From DASPWV01 sp046727855 (lineage in GTDB: Bacteria > Acidobacteriota > Vicinamibacteria > Vicinamibacterales > UBA2999), in the NCBI GenBank assembly GCA_046727855.1, contig JBKPDL010000142.1:1-48585 (forward strand): a stretch of DNA of 48,585 nt, read 5' to 3'. The translations under genes were made by a program, and so were the position numbers. This document shows, piece after piece, positions 1 through 7,388 of the stretch. Positions within the stretch are counted from its first letter, which is position 1; every line of letters begins with the position of its first letter. Under the pieces are notes generated by a model. It had not been told where the DNA came from and made no database searches. It saw nothing but the letters and a program-made list of their open reading frames with translations.

Positions 1-1691
1 TACGCATCGAGAATCCAGAACAATCGTCCATCGTCGATGACTGGATACGGGTCTTCGTCATACGTCAGGAACGGTGCAATCTTCGCCGTGCGCGTGCGGA
101 TCTCGCGGTCGAACATGATCCGGCTCTCGGGCGTGATGTCGTCGCTGAGCACAATCTGATACGCCCTGAAGTGCAGCGCGAACAGCACTTTTTTCAGAAA
201 CGAGTTGAGCTGAATGCCACCTTGACCGTCGTAGTCGGCGTAGACGTTGTCATCGCCCTTCGGATAATGGAACTCTCGGGCGCGAGTGCGGACAATGACG
301 TACTCATTCGAGAGTTCGCCGAAGTAGATGCTCGGCTGCGAGATCGAAATGTCAACGGAAGACACCGGCGGCAGATCGCGAATGAACAGGACTGGCAGGC
401 CCTCCTCGGTGACCTGATTGACCGGCCCAAGCGTGAGTCCGTGGCCGTGCGTAAAGACCAGCCGTTCGTTGATCCAGTTGCGGCTGGGTAACGCTGCTGG
501 ATTCAACTCGCGGGCCGAGAGCATGACCTGCCGAACGCGCCCGGCAATTTCATAGCGGTCGTTGTCGACGTTCTTGAAATCGTAGTACGTCCGGATCTCC
601 TGAATTTGCCCAAACGTGTCGAGCAGTGGCTGATGATCCCACAACCGCACGTTGTCCAATGTCTCTCGATTCCGCTCGACGTCGGCGCGCGTCAGCGCCG
701 CATCTCCGGACAGCTCGCGCTCTTCGACACGATCGAGCGCGAAGCCCTGACGCGTGGCGGCAATGTTGTGCACGATGTAAGGCGCCTCGCGCACCTGCTC
801 GTTGGGCGCGACGAAGAAGCGCTGGAGCACGGTCGCATAGATGCCGCCGCCGATCGCCGCCAGCGCGTAGATTGCCACGGCCGCGGCAAAGGCCAGGCGC
901 ACGCGAGCGAATGCGTAAAGGAATGAAAGTACGGCACTCAGTATCGCGGCGCCGGCGACGATGAGCGCCGCCGGCATGCGGGCGTGCACGTCGGTATAGC
1001 TGGCGCCTTGGATAATGCCGGACGGGGCGATCAACTGTCGCGACTGATCGAGCCACGCGCTGAGCGCCAGCACGAGGAACGCGCATCCGGCCAGGACCGC
1101 TCCGTGCCGCCGCACGCTCGGCCCCATGCGGACGCCAAACGGTGTGAGGGCCAGCTCGCGGGCAAACGTATAGAGCGCCGCCGATCCAGCGGCCGCCAGC
1201 ACCACCAACGCCAGAGCGATGCCCCGTACCAGATCCAGCACTGGAAGCGTGAACACGTAAAACGCGGCATTGCGTCCCAGCAGAGGGTCCGATACGGCAA
1301 ACGGCTGCTGGTGCCACCACGTGAGCACCTTCAGCCACTGCGAGCTGGCAAACAACGCAACCAGGAGCGCCGCAATCGCCGCAGCGAGCGTGGCCAGCGG
1401 GCGCAACTGATCGCGCGTCGGCAGGGCGATGGTGAACCCTTCGCGCGTCGTGAACGATGCCGGCGCGCTGCCCGCCGCCTTCAACGCGTAGCGCAAGTGC
1501 CCGCCGAGCCACGCGAAGGCCGCCACGAATGCGATCAGGCCCACACCCCACTCCGCCGAGAAGGTGCGCAGGAAAACCGGCCGATAGCCAACCTCGCCAA
1601 ACCACAACCAATCCGTCGCCAATGTCGTCGTCGACGGCAGCACGAAGAAGAGCGCGACGAACGCGAGGATGAGCAGCGAACGCAGTCGCAC
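1..1691 (-). CDS. UPF0182 family large membrane protein, C-terminus cut by window edge
   Basis: The minus-strand frame starting at GTG 1691 stays open to the left edge (563 codons visible; the family usually has about 900 residues or more), so the gene continues outside the window. Two UPF0182 hallmarks are visible: DWLWFGEVGYRPVFL at about residues 27-41, and DPYPVIDDGRLFWILDAY running into the edge. The N-terminal half is a set of hydrophobic transmembrane segments, followed by a large extracytoplasmic domain. The molecular function of the family is not established. The GTG start has no Shine-Dalgarno sequence. A -10-like TAAAAT ends 6 nt upstream, which suggests a leaderless transcript. 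The long minus-strand ORF at 550-1611 is a shadow in another frame. Confidence 0.88.
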   Translation of the reverse strand, partial: MRLRSLLILAFVALFFVLPSTTTLATDWLWFGEVGYRPVFLRTFSAEWGVGLIAFVAAFAWLGGHLRYALKAAGSAPASFTTREGFTIALPTRDQLRPLATLAAAIAALLVALFASSQWLKVLTWWHQQPFAVSDPLLGRNAAFYVFTLPVLDLVRGIALALVVLAAAGSAALYTFARELALTPFGVRMGPSVRRHGAVLAGCAFLVLALSAWLDQSRQLIAPSGIIQGASYTDVHARMPAALIVAGAAILSAVLSFLYAFARVRLAFAAAVAIYALAAIGGGIYATVLQRFFVAPNEQVREAPYIVHNIAATRQGFALDRVEERELSGDAALTRADVERNRETLDNVRLWDHQPLLDTFGQIQEIRTYYDFKNVDNDRYEIAGRVRQVMLSARELNPAALPSRNWINERLVFTHGHGLTLGPVNQVTEEGLPVLFIRDLPPVSSVDISISQPSIYFGELSNEYVIVRTRAREFHYPKGDDNVYADYDGQGGIQLNSFLKKVLFALHFRAYQIVLSDDITPESRIMFDREIRTRTAKIAPFLTYDEDPYPVIDDGRLFWILDA

Positions 1692-1700
1692 AGTGAGATT

Positions 1701-2108
1701 TTAGTCCTTCCCGCGCAGTCGTCTCACGTCGAGGCGCTTGCGCCGATCTGGACGCGACCTGGGTGCCATGGTGGCCTTGAAGAGACGCTCGAGCCGGCGC
1801 AATTCCACCTCCTCCAGTGACGGCGGCGGGGTCCGGTCGTCGTAAAGCATTCGGGCTTCGGCCCTGGGCAAATGCCTGTCTGCGAGCGCGCGCACGACGA
1901 CGGTTTGCCGCCGCCCCAAAGGGCGCGTAATCACGAGTTCGTCACCGACACGCACGTCGCGATGGGGTTTGGCAGGGCCGCCGTTGACCACCACCTTGCC
2001 GCCTTTGCACGCTCGTTGGGCCTCCGATCGCGTCTTGAACAGGCAGGCAACGTCGAGCCAGATATCAAGGCGGACGGTTTCACTCACTGTCGGGGACGAC
2101 GAACTCAC
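1701..2108 (-). CDS. S4-domain RNA-binding protein, Hsp15-like
   Basis: A 135-aa protein with an N-terminal S4 RNA-binding fold (about residues 12-75, starting RLDIWLDVACLFKTRSEA and including the KVVVNGGPAKPHRDVRVGDE turn) and a basic C-terminal tail rich in Arg and Lys. This matches the Hsp15 (HslR) family, which in E. coli binds stalled 50S subunits carrying nascent chains. A role in ribosome rescue is inferred from the family. The start at 2108 overlaps the end of the stress-protein gene by 29 bp. A GTG at residue 8 (2087) is an alternative start. It lies downstream of the universal stress gene on the same strand, probably co-transcribed. Confidence 0.85.
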   Translation of the reverse strand: MSSSSPTVSETVRLDIWLDVACLFKTRSEAQRACKGGKVVVNGGPAKPHRDVRVGDELVITRPLGRRQTVVVRALADRHLPRAEARMLYDDRTPPPSLEEVELRRLERLFKATMAPRSRPDRRKRLDVRRLRGKD

Positions 2109-2556
2109 GTTCCGGATGATGCACTGTCAAGACGGGGCAGGGCGCTTTTCGCACCACGCGCTCGGCGACGCTGCCCATCACCATGTGGCCGAGCGGGCCG
2201 CGGCCGTGGGTGCCGATGACGATCAGATCGTTTGCGTGATCGTTGGCGTACTTCAGGATCTCCACCACCGGATGACCGAGAACTGTGGCGAGCGACGCCT
2301 TGTACTGTGTGCGTTCGTCCGGCGTGAGCGTCTTCGCGATACGCGTTTTCGCTTCGCGCACCCATTCCTCCTGCAAAGTCGCAAGCGAGAAGCCGTATGC
2401 CTCGACCGCCCACGGCTGCGCAAACGGCTCCTGGACAACGTGCAGCACGTGCAGCGACGCGCCAAAGGCGGCCGCCAGCGCTTTCCCGTATCGCAGTGCA
2501 ACGTCAGACGTCTCGCTGAAGTCGGTTGGCACCAGCACGGATTTGAGCGCGATCAT
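2080..2556 (-). CDS. Universal stress protein (UspA family)
   Basis: A 158-aa UspA-fold protein: N-terminal SVLVPTDFSETSDVALRYG strand-helix, and the nucleotide-binding loop GTHGRGPLGHMVMGSVAERVV followed by the C-terminal strand CPVLTVHH. This G-2x-G-9x-G(S/T) arrangement is that of ATP-binding Usp proteins. Function in stress survival is inferred from the family. The frame is open upstream to 2667, but ATG 2556 is preferred because GAGAGGTG precedes it at normal spacing and because the family begins at this point. It is divergent from ilvD across 96 bp and upstream of the S4 protein gene. Confidence 0.9.
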   Translation of the reverse strand: MIALKSVLVPTDFSETSDVALRYGKALAAAFGASLHVLHVVQEPFAQPWAVEAYGFSLATLQEEWVREAKTRIAKTLTPDERTQYKASLATVLGHPVVEILKYANDHANDLIVIGTHGRGPLGHMVMGSVAERVVRKAPCPVLTVHHPEREFVVPDSE

Positions 2557-2652
2557 CAGGCACCTCTCAGAGCGGCGGATTTGACGCGGCGCGCATATAA
2601 CGCCGCCACCTCTATTCTTCCACGACAGTCGGTCCATAATTGTCGAACCGTT

Positions 2653-4323
2653 ATGAAGCGTCCTCATTCCTCATTGGTGGTTGACGGCCCGGAGCGCGCG
2701 GCCGGACGCGCGATGCTGCACGCCGTCGGGTTCACGCGCGAAGATTTCTCAAAACCACAAATCGGCATCTGCTCAACCTGGTCGCAGGTGACGCCGTGCA
2801 ACGTCCACATCGACGATCTCGCGCGGCATGCGGCCGCGGGCGCCAATGCGTCCGGCGCCAAGGCCGTCATCTTCAACACCATCACCGTATCTGACGGCAT
2901 CTCCATGGGCACCGAGGGGATGAAGTACTCACTGGTGTCGCGAGAAGTGATCGCGGATTCAATCGAGACCGTAGTTGGGGGCGAGAGCCTCGACGGCGTC
3001 GTGGCAATTGGCGGATGCGACAAGAACATGCCGGGCTGTGTGATGGCACTCGCGCGGCTGAATCGCCCAGCGGTGTTTGTCTACGGCGGCACGATCATGC
3101 CTGGCATCTGGCGCAATAAGCCGGTGGATATCGTATCGGTATTCGAGGCGGTGGGAGAGCACGCAGCCGGCAAGTTGAGCGATGCAGATCTGGCAGATTT
3201 GGAAGCGCATGCGTGTCCAGGGCCGGGGTCGTGCGGCGGCATGTACACCGCCAACACCATGGCATCGGCCATTGAGGCGCTCGGCTTGAGCCTGCCCAAT
3301 AGCTCCGCGCAAGCAGCGATCTCGGATGACAAACGAGCAGATTGCTCACGCGCAGGCGAGGCCGTGGTGCGTCTGCTCGAGGCCGGTGTTCGGCCACGTG
3401 ACATCCTCACGAAGGAGGCCTTTGAGAACGCGATTACGACGGTGATCGCGCTGGGTGGGTCGACAAATGCCGTGCTGCATCTGATCGCGATCGCGCATGC
3501 GGCGGGTGTCCGACTTGGCCTGGACGACTTTACCCGCATCGGTCGCAAGGTTCCCGTGCTCGCCGATCTGAAACCAAGCGGCCGCTATGAAATGGCCGAA
3601 CTCGTGCGCATCGGCGGTCTCACGCCGCTGCTGAGAATGCTCCTCGACCAGAGGCTGCTGCACGGCAGCGCCTTGACCGTTTCGGGGAAGACGCTTGCCG
3701 AAAACCTGCGCGAGGCACCTGCGTATCCGGCAGGTCAGGAGGTGATTCGCCCGTTCGATCAGCCGATCAAGAAGGGTAGTCACCTCGTGGTGTTGTACGG
3801 GAATCTCGCGCCCGACGGGGCGGTGGCGAAGATCAGCGGCAAGGAAGGCGAGCGCTTCAGCGGCAAGGCCATCGTGTTCGATCGCGAGGAGGCGGCACTC
3901 GAAGCGATCCTTCGCGGCCGCGTAAAGAAAGGTCACGTGGTGGTGATTCGCCACGAAGGACCGCGCGGTGGTCCCGGGATGCGCGAGATGCTGTCGCCAA
4001 CGAGCGCAATCATGGGCCGCGGCCTGGGCGCGGACGTCGCGCTCATCACAGACGGCCGCTTCAGCGGCGGCACGCACGGGTTCGTCGTCGGGCATATCAC
4101 GCCCGAGGCGTACCTCGGCGGCCCGATCGCGATCGTGAAAAACGGCGACCCGATCACAATCGACGCCCGCGCCCGTCAGGTGTCACTCGATCTACCCGTC
4201 CGTGAGATCAACGCACGCTTGAAGAAGTGGAAGCAGCCAAAGCCGCGCTATACGCGCGGCGTGCTGGCGAAGTACGCGCGACATGTCTCGAGCGCGAGTC
4301 TTGGTGCCGTAACCGACCTCTGA
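2653..4323 (+). CDS. ilvD: Dihydroxy-acid dehydratase
   Basis: A 556-aa IlvD/Edd family enzyme that dehydrates 2,3-dihydroxy-isovalerate and 2,3-dihydroxy-3-methylvalerate to the 2-keto acids in the third common step of valine and isoleucine synthesis. The three Fe-S cysteines are visible at Cys49 (TPCN), Cys122 (CDKNMPGC) and Cys194 (CPGPGSCGGMYTANTM). Three rather than two cluster cysteines plus the length fit the [2Fe-2S]-type branch. The C-terminal GRFSGGTHGFVVGHITPEA motif is also present. The frame is open far upstream (to 1969), but ATG 2653 matches the family N-terminus (RSSLVVDGPERAA-like). It has no good Shine-Dalgarno sequence. A CATAAT ends 13 nt upstream, which would give a very short leader. 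No other branched-chain amino acid genes are adjacent. Confidence 0.95.
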   Translation: MKRPHSSLVVDGPERAAGRAMLHAVGFTREDFSKPQIGICSTWSQVTPCNVHIDDLARHAAAGANASGAKAVIFNTITVSDGISMGTEGMKYSLVSREVIADSIETVVGGESLDGVVAIGGCDKNMPGCVMALARLNRPAVFVYGGTIMPGIWRNKPVDIVSVFEAVGEHAAGKLSDADLADLEAHACPGPGSCGGMYTANTMASAIEALGLSLPNSSAQAAISDDKRADCSRAGEAVVRLLEAGVRPRDILTKEAFENAITTVIALGGSTNAVLHLIAIAHAAGVRLGLDDFTRIGRKVPVLADLKPSGRYEMAELVRIGGLTPLLRMLLDQRLLHGSALTVSGKTLAENLREAPAYPAGQEVIRPFDQPIKKGSHLVVLYGNLAPDGAVAKISGKEGERFSGKAIVFDREEAALEAILRGRVKKGHVVVIRHEGPRGGPGMREMLSPTSAIMGRGLGADVALITDGRFSGGTHGFVVGHITPEAYLGGPIAIVKNGDPITIDARARQVSLDLPVREINARLKKWKQPKPRYTRGVLAKYARHVSSASLGAVTDL

Positions 4324-4690
4324 TCACGTAGGTTCCTCACGGGGGGTTCCCTACAGAAGTTCCTCACAGGGGTTCACGTAGGTTCCTCACGGGGGTTCCC
4401 TACAGAGGTTCCTCACAGAGGTTCACGTGGGTTCCTCACGAGAGGGTTCCCTACAGACGTTCCTCACAGAGGTTCACGTAGGTTCCTCACGGGGGGTTCC
4501 CTACAGAAGTTCCTCACAGAGGTTCACGTGGGTTCCTCACGGGGGGTTCCCTACAGAAGTTCCTCACAGGGGTTCACGTAGGTTCCTCACGGGGGTTCCC
4601 TACAGAAGTTCCTCACAGAGGTTCATGTGGGTTCCTCACGAGGGTTCCCTACAGAAGTTCCTCACAGAGGTTCACGTGGGTCCTCACGTG
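4324..4690 (+). repeat. 50-bp tandem repeat array, about 7.3 copies
   Basis: Seven full units of 49-52 bp plus a partial eighth follow directly after the ilvD stop codon. Each unit is built from sub-words: TTCACGTAGG, TTCCTCACGGGGGG, TTCCCTACAGAAG, TTCCTCACAGGGG. Units differ at a few positions (A/G in CACGTAG/GTGG, 3-6 G runs). There are no unique spacers, so it is not a CRISPR. The open frame across it (4427-4924) is an artefact of the repeat. Confidence 0.95.
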
Positions 4691-4795
4691 AACGGTCGTG
4701 AGGAACGAGCGTACGCGAACCTCGTGAACTGGCGTAAGGAACCTCCGCCAGGAACCCTCGTAAGGAACATTCGTCACGGGTCACGTCCGCGAATC
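4691..4795 (+). repeat. Inverted, degenerate copies of the array sub-word
   Basis: Immediately after the array the same sub-word appears in the opposite orientation and in decayed form: CGTGAGGAAC, CGTGAACTGG, CGTAAGGAACC, CCAGGAACC, CGTAAGGAAC. Together with the array (TTCCTCACG on this strand) this gives a large imperfect inverted repeat. The junction TCCTCACG-N8-CGTGAGGA at 4681-4704 is a clear hairpin. Confidence 0.75.
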
Positions 4796-4898
4796 GCCCG
4801 CCCGCACGTGCTGATGCGCTGCGCCTGCGTGCCGCCAACGCGCGCACGTCATCGCGTTGGTCTGCATAAGGAGCACCTAAAGGTCCGCGAACCTGTCC

Positions 4899-4923
4899 GC
4901 GAACCTAAGGTTCGCGCTACATG
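4899..4923 (+). repeat. REP-like palindrome plus GCTACATG tail
   Basis: GCGAACCTAAGGTTCGC is a perfect palindrome followed by GCTACATG. It is preceded by related partial copies (AGGTCCGCGAACC, GTCCGCGAACC). It belongs to the same family as the GGACCTNNAGGTCC palindromes at 14461, 23481, 28361 and 33844. Confidence 0.8.
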
Positions 4924-4929
4924 ATGAAA

Positions 4930-5055
4930 ACGAAAAGGTGGCCCCACGGCCGTCCCTCGGGACCACCTGCCAGCCTGCTCTGACCTAAACAGACTCAGGT
5001 CACCGGGGCGACGTCAGCGAGTGAGCGAGATAGCGCGGCGAGTGGAAGGGCGGAC
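4930..5055. other. Non-coding gap with two hairpins
   Basis: No gene is seen. Two inverted repeats are visible: AGGTGG (4936-4941) with CCACCT (4963-4968), and TGACCT (4981-4986) with AGGTCA (4997-5002). Neither is followed by a T-run on the plus strand. It lies between the 3' ends of two converging transcription units (ilvD, and the molybdenum-hydroxylase operon), so a termination or 3'-end role is plausible but unproven. Confidence 0.4.
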
Positions 5056-5478
5056 CTACGATTCCGCCGGTGCCTTCTTCAGAGCTTCGTCGATTAAGAA
5101 GAGATCCGTGAGCAGCGCGCGTACGTGGATCGAGGCGTTCAGGTTATCGACCAGCTGCGAGCTGATCGCCGGCTGCGCGAGCACCATTTGAATGGCCGCC
5201 TGACTAGCGGCGGCATCGCGGGCGAGGACGTCGAGGAAGGCGTAATGCGCCGACGGCGAGGAGACGCCCTCGCCGTCCACGATTTGACGGTAGATATCCG
5301 CAAGGCCCGCAAGCGCGTTGTCGAACCGCTTGAGGAATTCGCGGACCTGTGCGCCGCTGGAGCTGCCCGCTTCACTCGGCAACCCCTGCGCGGCATAAGC
5401 CAGCATGAATTCGTAGCCGGCCTCGATGGTCTCGACGCGCCGTTCGAGTTCGAGGCGCGTCTCCTCAAGCAACGCCAT
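5056..5478 (-). CDS. Uncharacterised 140-aa helical protein, last gene of the molybdenum-hydroxylase operon
   Basis: I do not recognise this family. The protein is acidic, soluble-looking and predicted all-helical, with an N-terminal heptad-like stretch (EETRLELERRVETIEAGYE) and no signal peptide, metal motif or transmembrane segment. It is separated by about 40 bp from the cytochrome b gene and shares its strand, so it is probably the distal member of the operon. A role as a small accessory or maturation factor for the oxidoreductase would be an inference from position only. The leader contains two sub-words of the repeat family seen at 4324. Confidence 0.65.
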   Translation of the reverse strand: MALLEETRLELERRVETIEAGYEFMLAYAAQGLPSEAGSSSGAQVREFLKRFDNALAGLADIYRQIVDGEGVSSPSAHYAFLDVLARDAAASQAAIQMVLAQPAISSQLVDNLNASIHVRALLTDLFLIDEALKKAPAES

Positions 5479-5503
5479 TGCTCACGATCGTTCCGGAGGT
5501 GAA

Positions 5504-5530
5504 TTCCTTACGGAGGTTCCTCACGGACGG
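5504..5530 (+). repeat. Two solitary copies of the 4324-array sub-word
   Basis: TTCCTTACGGAGG and TTCCTCACGGACGG occur in tandem between the cytochrome b gene and the 140-aa gene, overlapping the end of the cytochrome b frame. They match the sub-words of the 50-bp array 800 bp away. Confidence 0.7.
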
Positions 5531-6372
5531 CCGGTTGCTGCGTCGGCCGGTGTCGTCGCCGGCGCCTTCCACCGATCCGGGTCGTGATGCGTCAGATATT
5601 CGCGGCGCGAGATCGAGCCGAAGATCATCGACTTTGTGATCCACAGCTTCTCGGGCCGCAGCGCAAAGTAGATGTGCGCGATCACCAGCCCCACGAAGCC
5701 GACGCCGGACAGGCCGTGCAGCACGTAGGTCACGCCCCACGTCTGATCGCTGAACAGATACGGGTCGCGCGCGAAGATCGGCGTGCGCACACGGTACATC
5801 ATGACGATGCCCGTGCCGACCACCACCAACCCTGCGATCATCACGACGAGATGATAGAGGCGATTGCCGAGGGGGTACTTACCCGGCTTCGGGCCTGGAG
5901 GCTCTTTTCCGATCTCGCGCAGGAACTCCGCTTTCATCTCGGGGATGTCCTTCGGACCGACCCAGATCGACCAGAAGTCGAGGGCGAAGGTCGCGTGGAA
6001 GATGTGGAAGAGGATCGAGGCCGTTAACAGCAGCCCCGCTATCCAGTGCCACTCCACCCACGCGAATCGCACGCCTACGATCGGGAGAAACGCCGTAAAC
6101 AGGAGCACGAGCATCGACACGGCCATCACCCAGTGGAACATGCGGGCCACGAACGAGTGGCGCTCGATCTTCGGCGGCAGGTGCCGGCGTTCGGCCTCCA
6201 TGCGATCCACTTCCTCTTCCGGCCGCTTCTCGTGGCGCGAGAACAGCATGTAGCCGCCGTGGGCGAGCAGGAACAACAGACCGCCCACAAGCGACGCCCA
6301 GAACAGGCTCCAGGAGATGTGCGTGAAGATCGATTCGCCCCAGGGGCTCAGAGCCGTTCTTAAGAGGTCCAT
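5521..6372 (-). CDS. Membrane cytochrome b (formate dehydrogenase gamma / cytochrome b561-like)
   Basis: A 283-aa integral membrane protein with about five hydrophobic helices. Likely haem-ligating histidines lie in FVARMFHWVMAVSM, ILFHIFHATFALDFW, LYHLVVMIAG and VLHGLSGVGFVGLVIAHIY, the pattern of di-haem b-type cytochromes of the FdnI/HydC/b561 group. It would take electrons from the exported molybdenum hydroxylase and pass them to the quinone pool (inference from operon position). The start overlaps the end of the FAD-subunit gene by 13 bp, which supports translational coupling. The last residues are Pro/Ala rich, and the reading frame ends inside a dispersed repeat sub-word. Confidence 0.88.
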   Translation of the reverse strand: MDLLRTALSPWGESIFTHISWSLFWASLVGGLLFLLAHGGYMLFSRHEKRPEEEVDRMEAERRHLPPKIERHSFVARMFHWVMAVSMLVLLFTAFLPIVGVRFAWVEWHWIAGLLLTASILFHIFHATFALDFWSIWVGPKDIPEMKAEFLREIGKEPPGPKPGKYPLGNRLYHLVVMIAGLVVVGTGIVMMYRVRTPIFARDPYLFSDQTWGVTYVLHGLSGVGFVGLVIAHIYFALRPEKLWITKSMIFGSISRREYLTHHDPDRWKAPATTPADAATGRP

Positions 6373-7382
6373 TCCGCCGCTCCTCTAATTGCGCGCTTCA
6401 CCAGATTCGCCATCAGCAGAACCTTGTAGCCGTTGTGCGTGAGCGGCGCGGCCCCACGCACAGCCATCTCCGCCGCCATCTGTGCCGTCTCTTCGTTGCG
6501 CGCCTTCCCGCGGATGGCCGCTTCCACGTGCGTAAGGCGATACGGCCGCGCGGCAACGCCGTTGACGACGATCCGGCTGTCTTCGATGGAGCTTCCGCCG
6601 GAAATCGCCGACGCGACGCTCATGAGCCCGAAGTCCCAAACCTGACGGTCGCGGATCTTCTCGAAGTAGAACTGCTTACCGGCGAACGTTCCGGGAATGC
6701 GGATCGCTGTAAGCAGGTCGCCCTGCTCGAGCGCCGTCATGCGAACGATGTCGTAGCCCGGCGCCAGGAAAAAGTCTTGCGCCGCAATCACGCGCTCGCG
6801 CCCGCCGACGCTGCGCACGACCATCGACGCGTCGAGGGCCACGAGCGCCGGTGCCGTATCGGACGGGTTGACCGCGACGCAGCGATCGGCTTCGAAGATC
6901 GCGTGCTCGCGGTTGATCGCCGTCGGCGCGTCGGCGTAGCAGATGTTGCCACCGGCGCGATAACACGGCCACCCTTGACGGTAGTACCAGCAGCGCGTGT
7001 CCTGCACGATGTTGCCGCCAAGTGTGCCGATGTTGCGGATCTGTGGCGACGCGACATGATCCGCCGCCACCATCAGCAAACCGAACTTGTCGCGCACGAC
7101 GGTGCTCTTGGTTATGTCGGTGAGCGTCGTCATGGCGCCGATCTCGAGTCCGCCGTCGGCCTCTTTGATGCCGCGCAGCGCCTCAACGCCGCTCAGATCG
7201 ATCACGACACGAGGCCGCCGGATGCGGTCCTTCAACCAGTCGAAGGAGTCCATGCCACCGGCCATGAGCCACGTGTCGGGGCCGTGCCGATCGAGCAGGC
7301 CGAGCACGTCGTCCACGGTCGTGGGTTGAAAGAGCTCGAATGCAGGGATGACGTCGCGAATTACACCCATACCCATAATCAA
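6360..7382 (-). CDS. FAD-binding subunit of a xanthine-dehydrogenase-family molybdenum hydroxylase (PaoB-like)
   Basis: A 340-aa protein with the FAD_binding_5 fold: LMAGGMDSFDWLKD (flavin pyrophosphate loop), QIRNIGTLGGNIVQDTR, and the CO-dehydrogenase flavoprotein C-terminal domain. Four cysteines lie in the central insertion, Cys131, Cys140, Cys148 and Cys168 (CWYYRQGWPC, GGNIC, RCVAVNPSD). This is the arrangement that binds an extra [4Fe-4S] cluster in PaoB and in the 4-hydroxybenzoyl-CoA reductase beta subunit. It is therefore predicted to carry FAD plus [4Fe-4S]. It lies 6 bp downstream of the molybdenum subunit and overlaps the cytochrome b gene. Confidence 0.92.
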   Translation of the reverse strand: MIMGMGVIRDVIPAFELFQPTTVDDVLGLLDRHGPDTWLMAGGMDSFDWLKDRIRRPRVVIDLSGVEALRGIKEADGGLEIGAMTTLTDITKSTVVRDKFGLLMVAADHVASPQIRNIGTLGGNIVQDTRCWYYRQGWPCYRAGGNICYADAPTAINREHAIFEADRCVAVNPSDTAPALVALDASMVVRSVGGRERVIAAQDFFLAPGYDIVRMTALEQGDLLTAIRIPGTFAGKQFYFEKIRDRQVWDFGLMSVASAISGGSSIEDSRIVVNGVAARPYRLTHVEAAIRGKARNEETAQMAAEMAVRGAAPLTHNGYKVLLMANLVKRAIRGAAEWTS

Positions 7383-7388
7383 GCTCCC

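Noticed and set aside
550..1611. A 353-codon minus-strand open frame at the left end
   Set aside because: It is in another frame from the UPF0182 protein, which has the recognisable motifs and continues off the edge.
1969..2652. N-terminal extension of IlvD by 228 residues
   Set aside because: It overlaps the usp and S4 genes on the other strand; IlvD family members begin at the ATG at 2653.
4324..4690. Possible CRISPR array
   Set aside because: The period is regular but the whole 50-bp unit is repeated; there are no unique spacers and no cas genes.
4427..4924. A 165-codon open frame through the tandem array
   Set aside because: It is made of the repeat unit read in frame, has no ribosome-binding site and no resemblance to a protein family.
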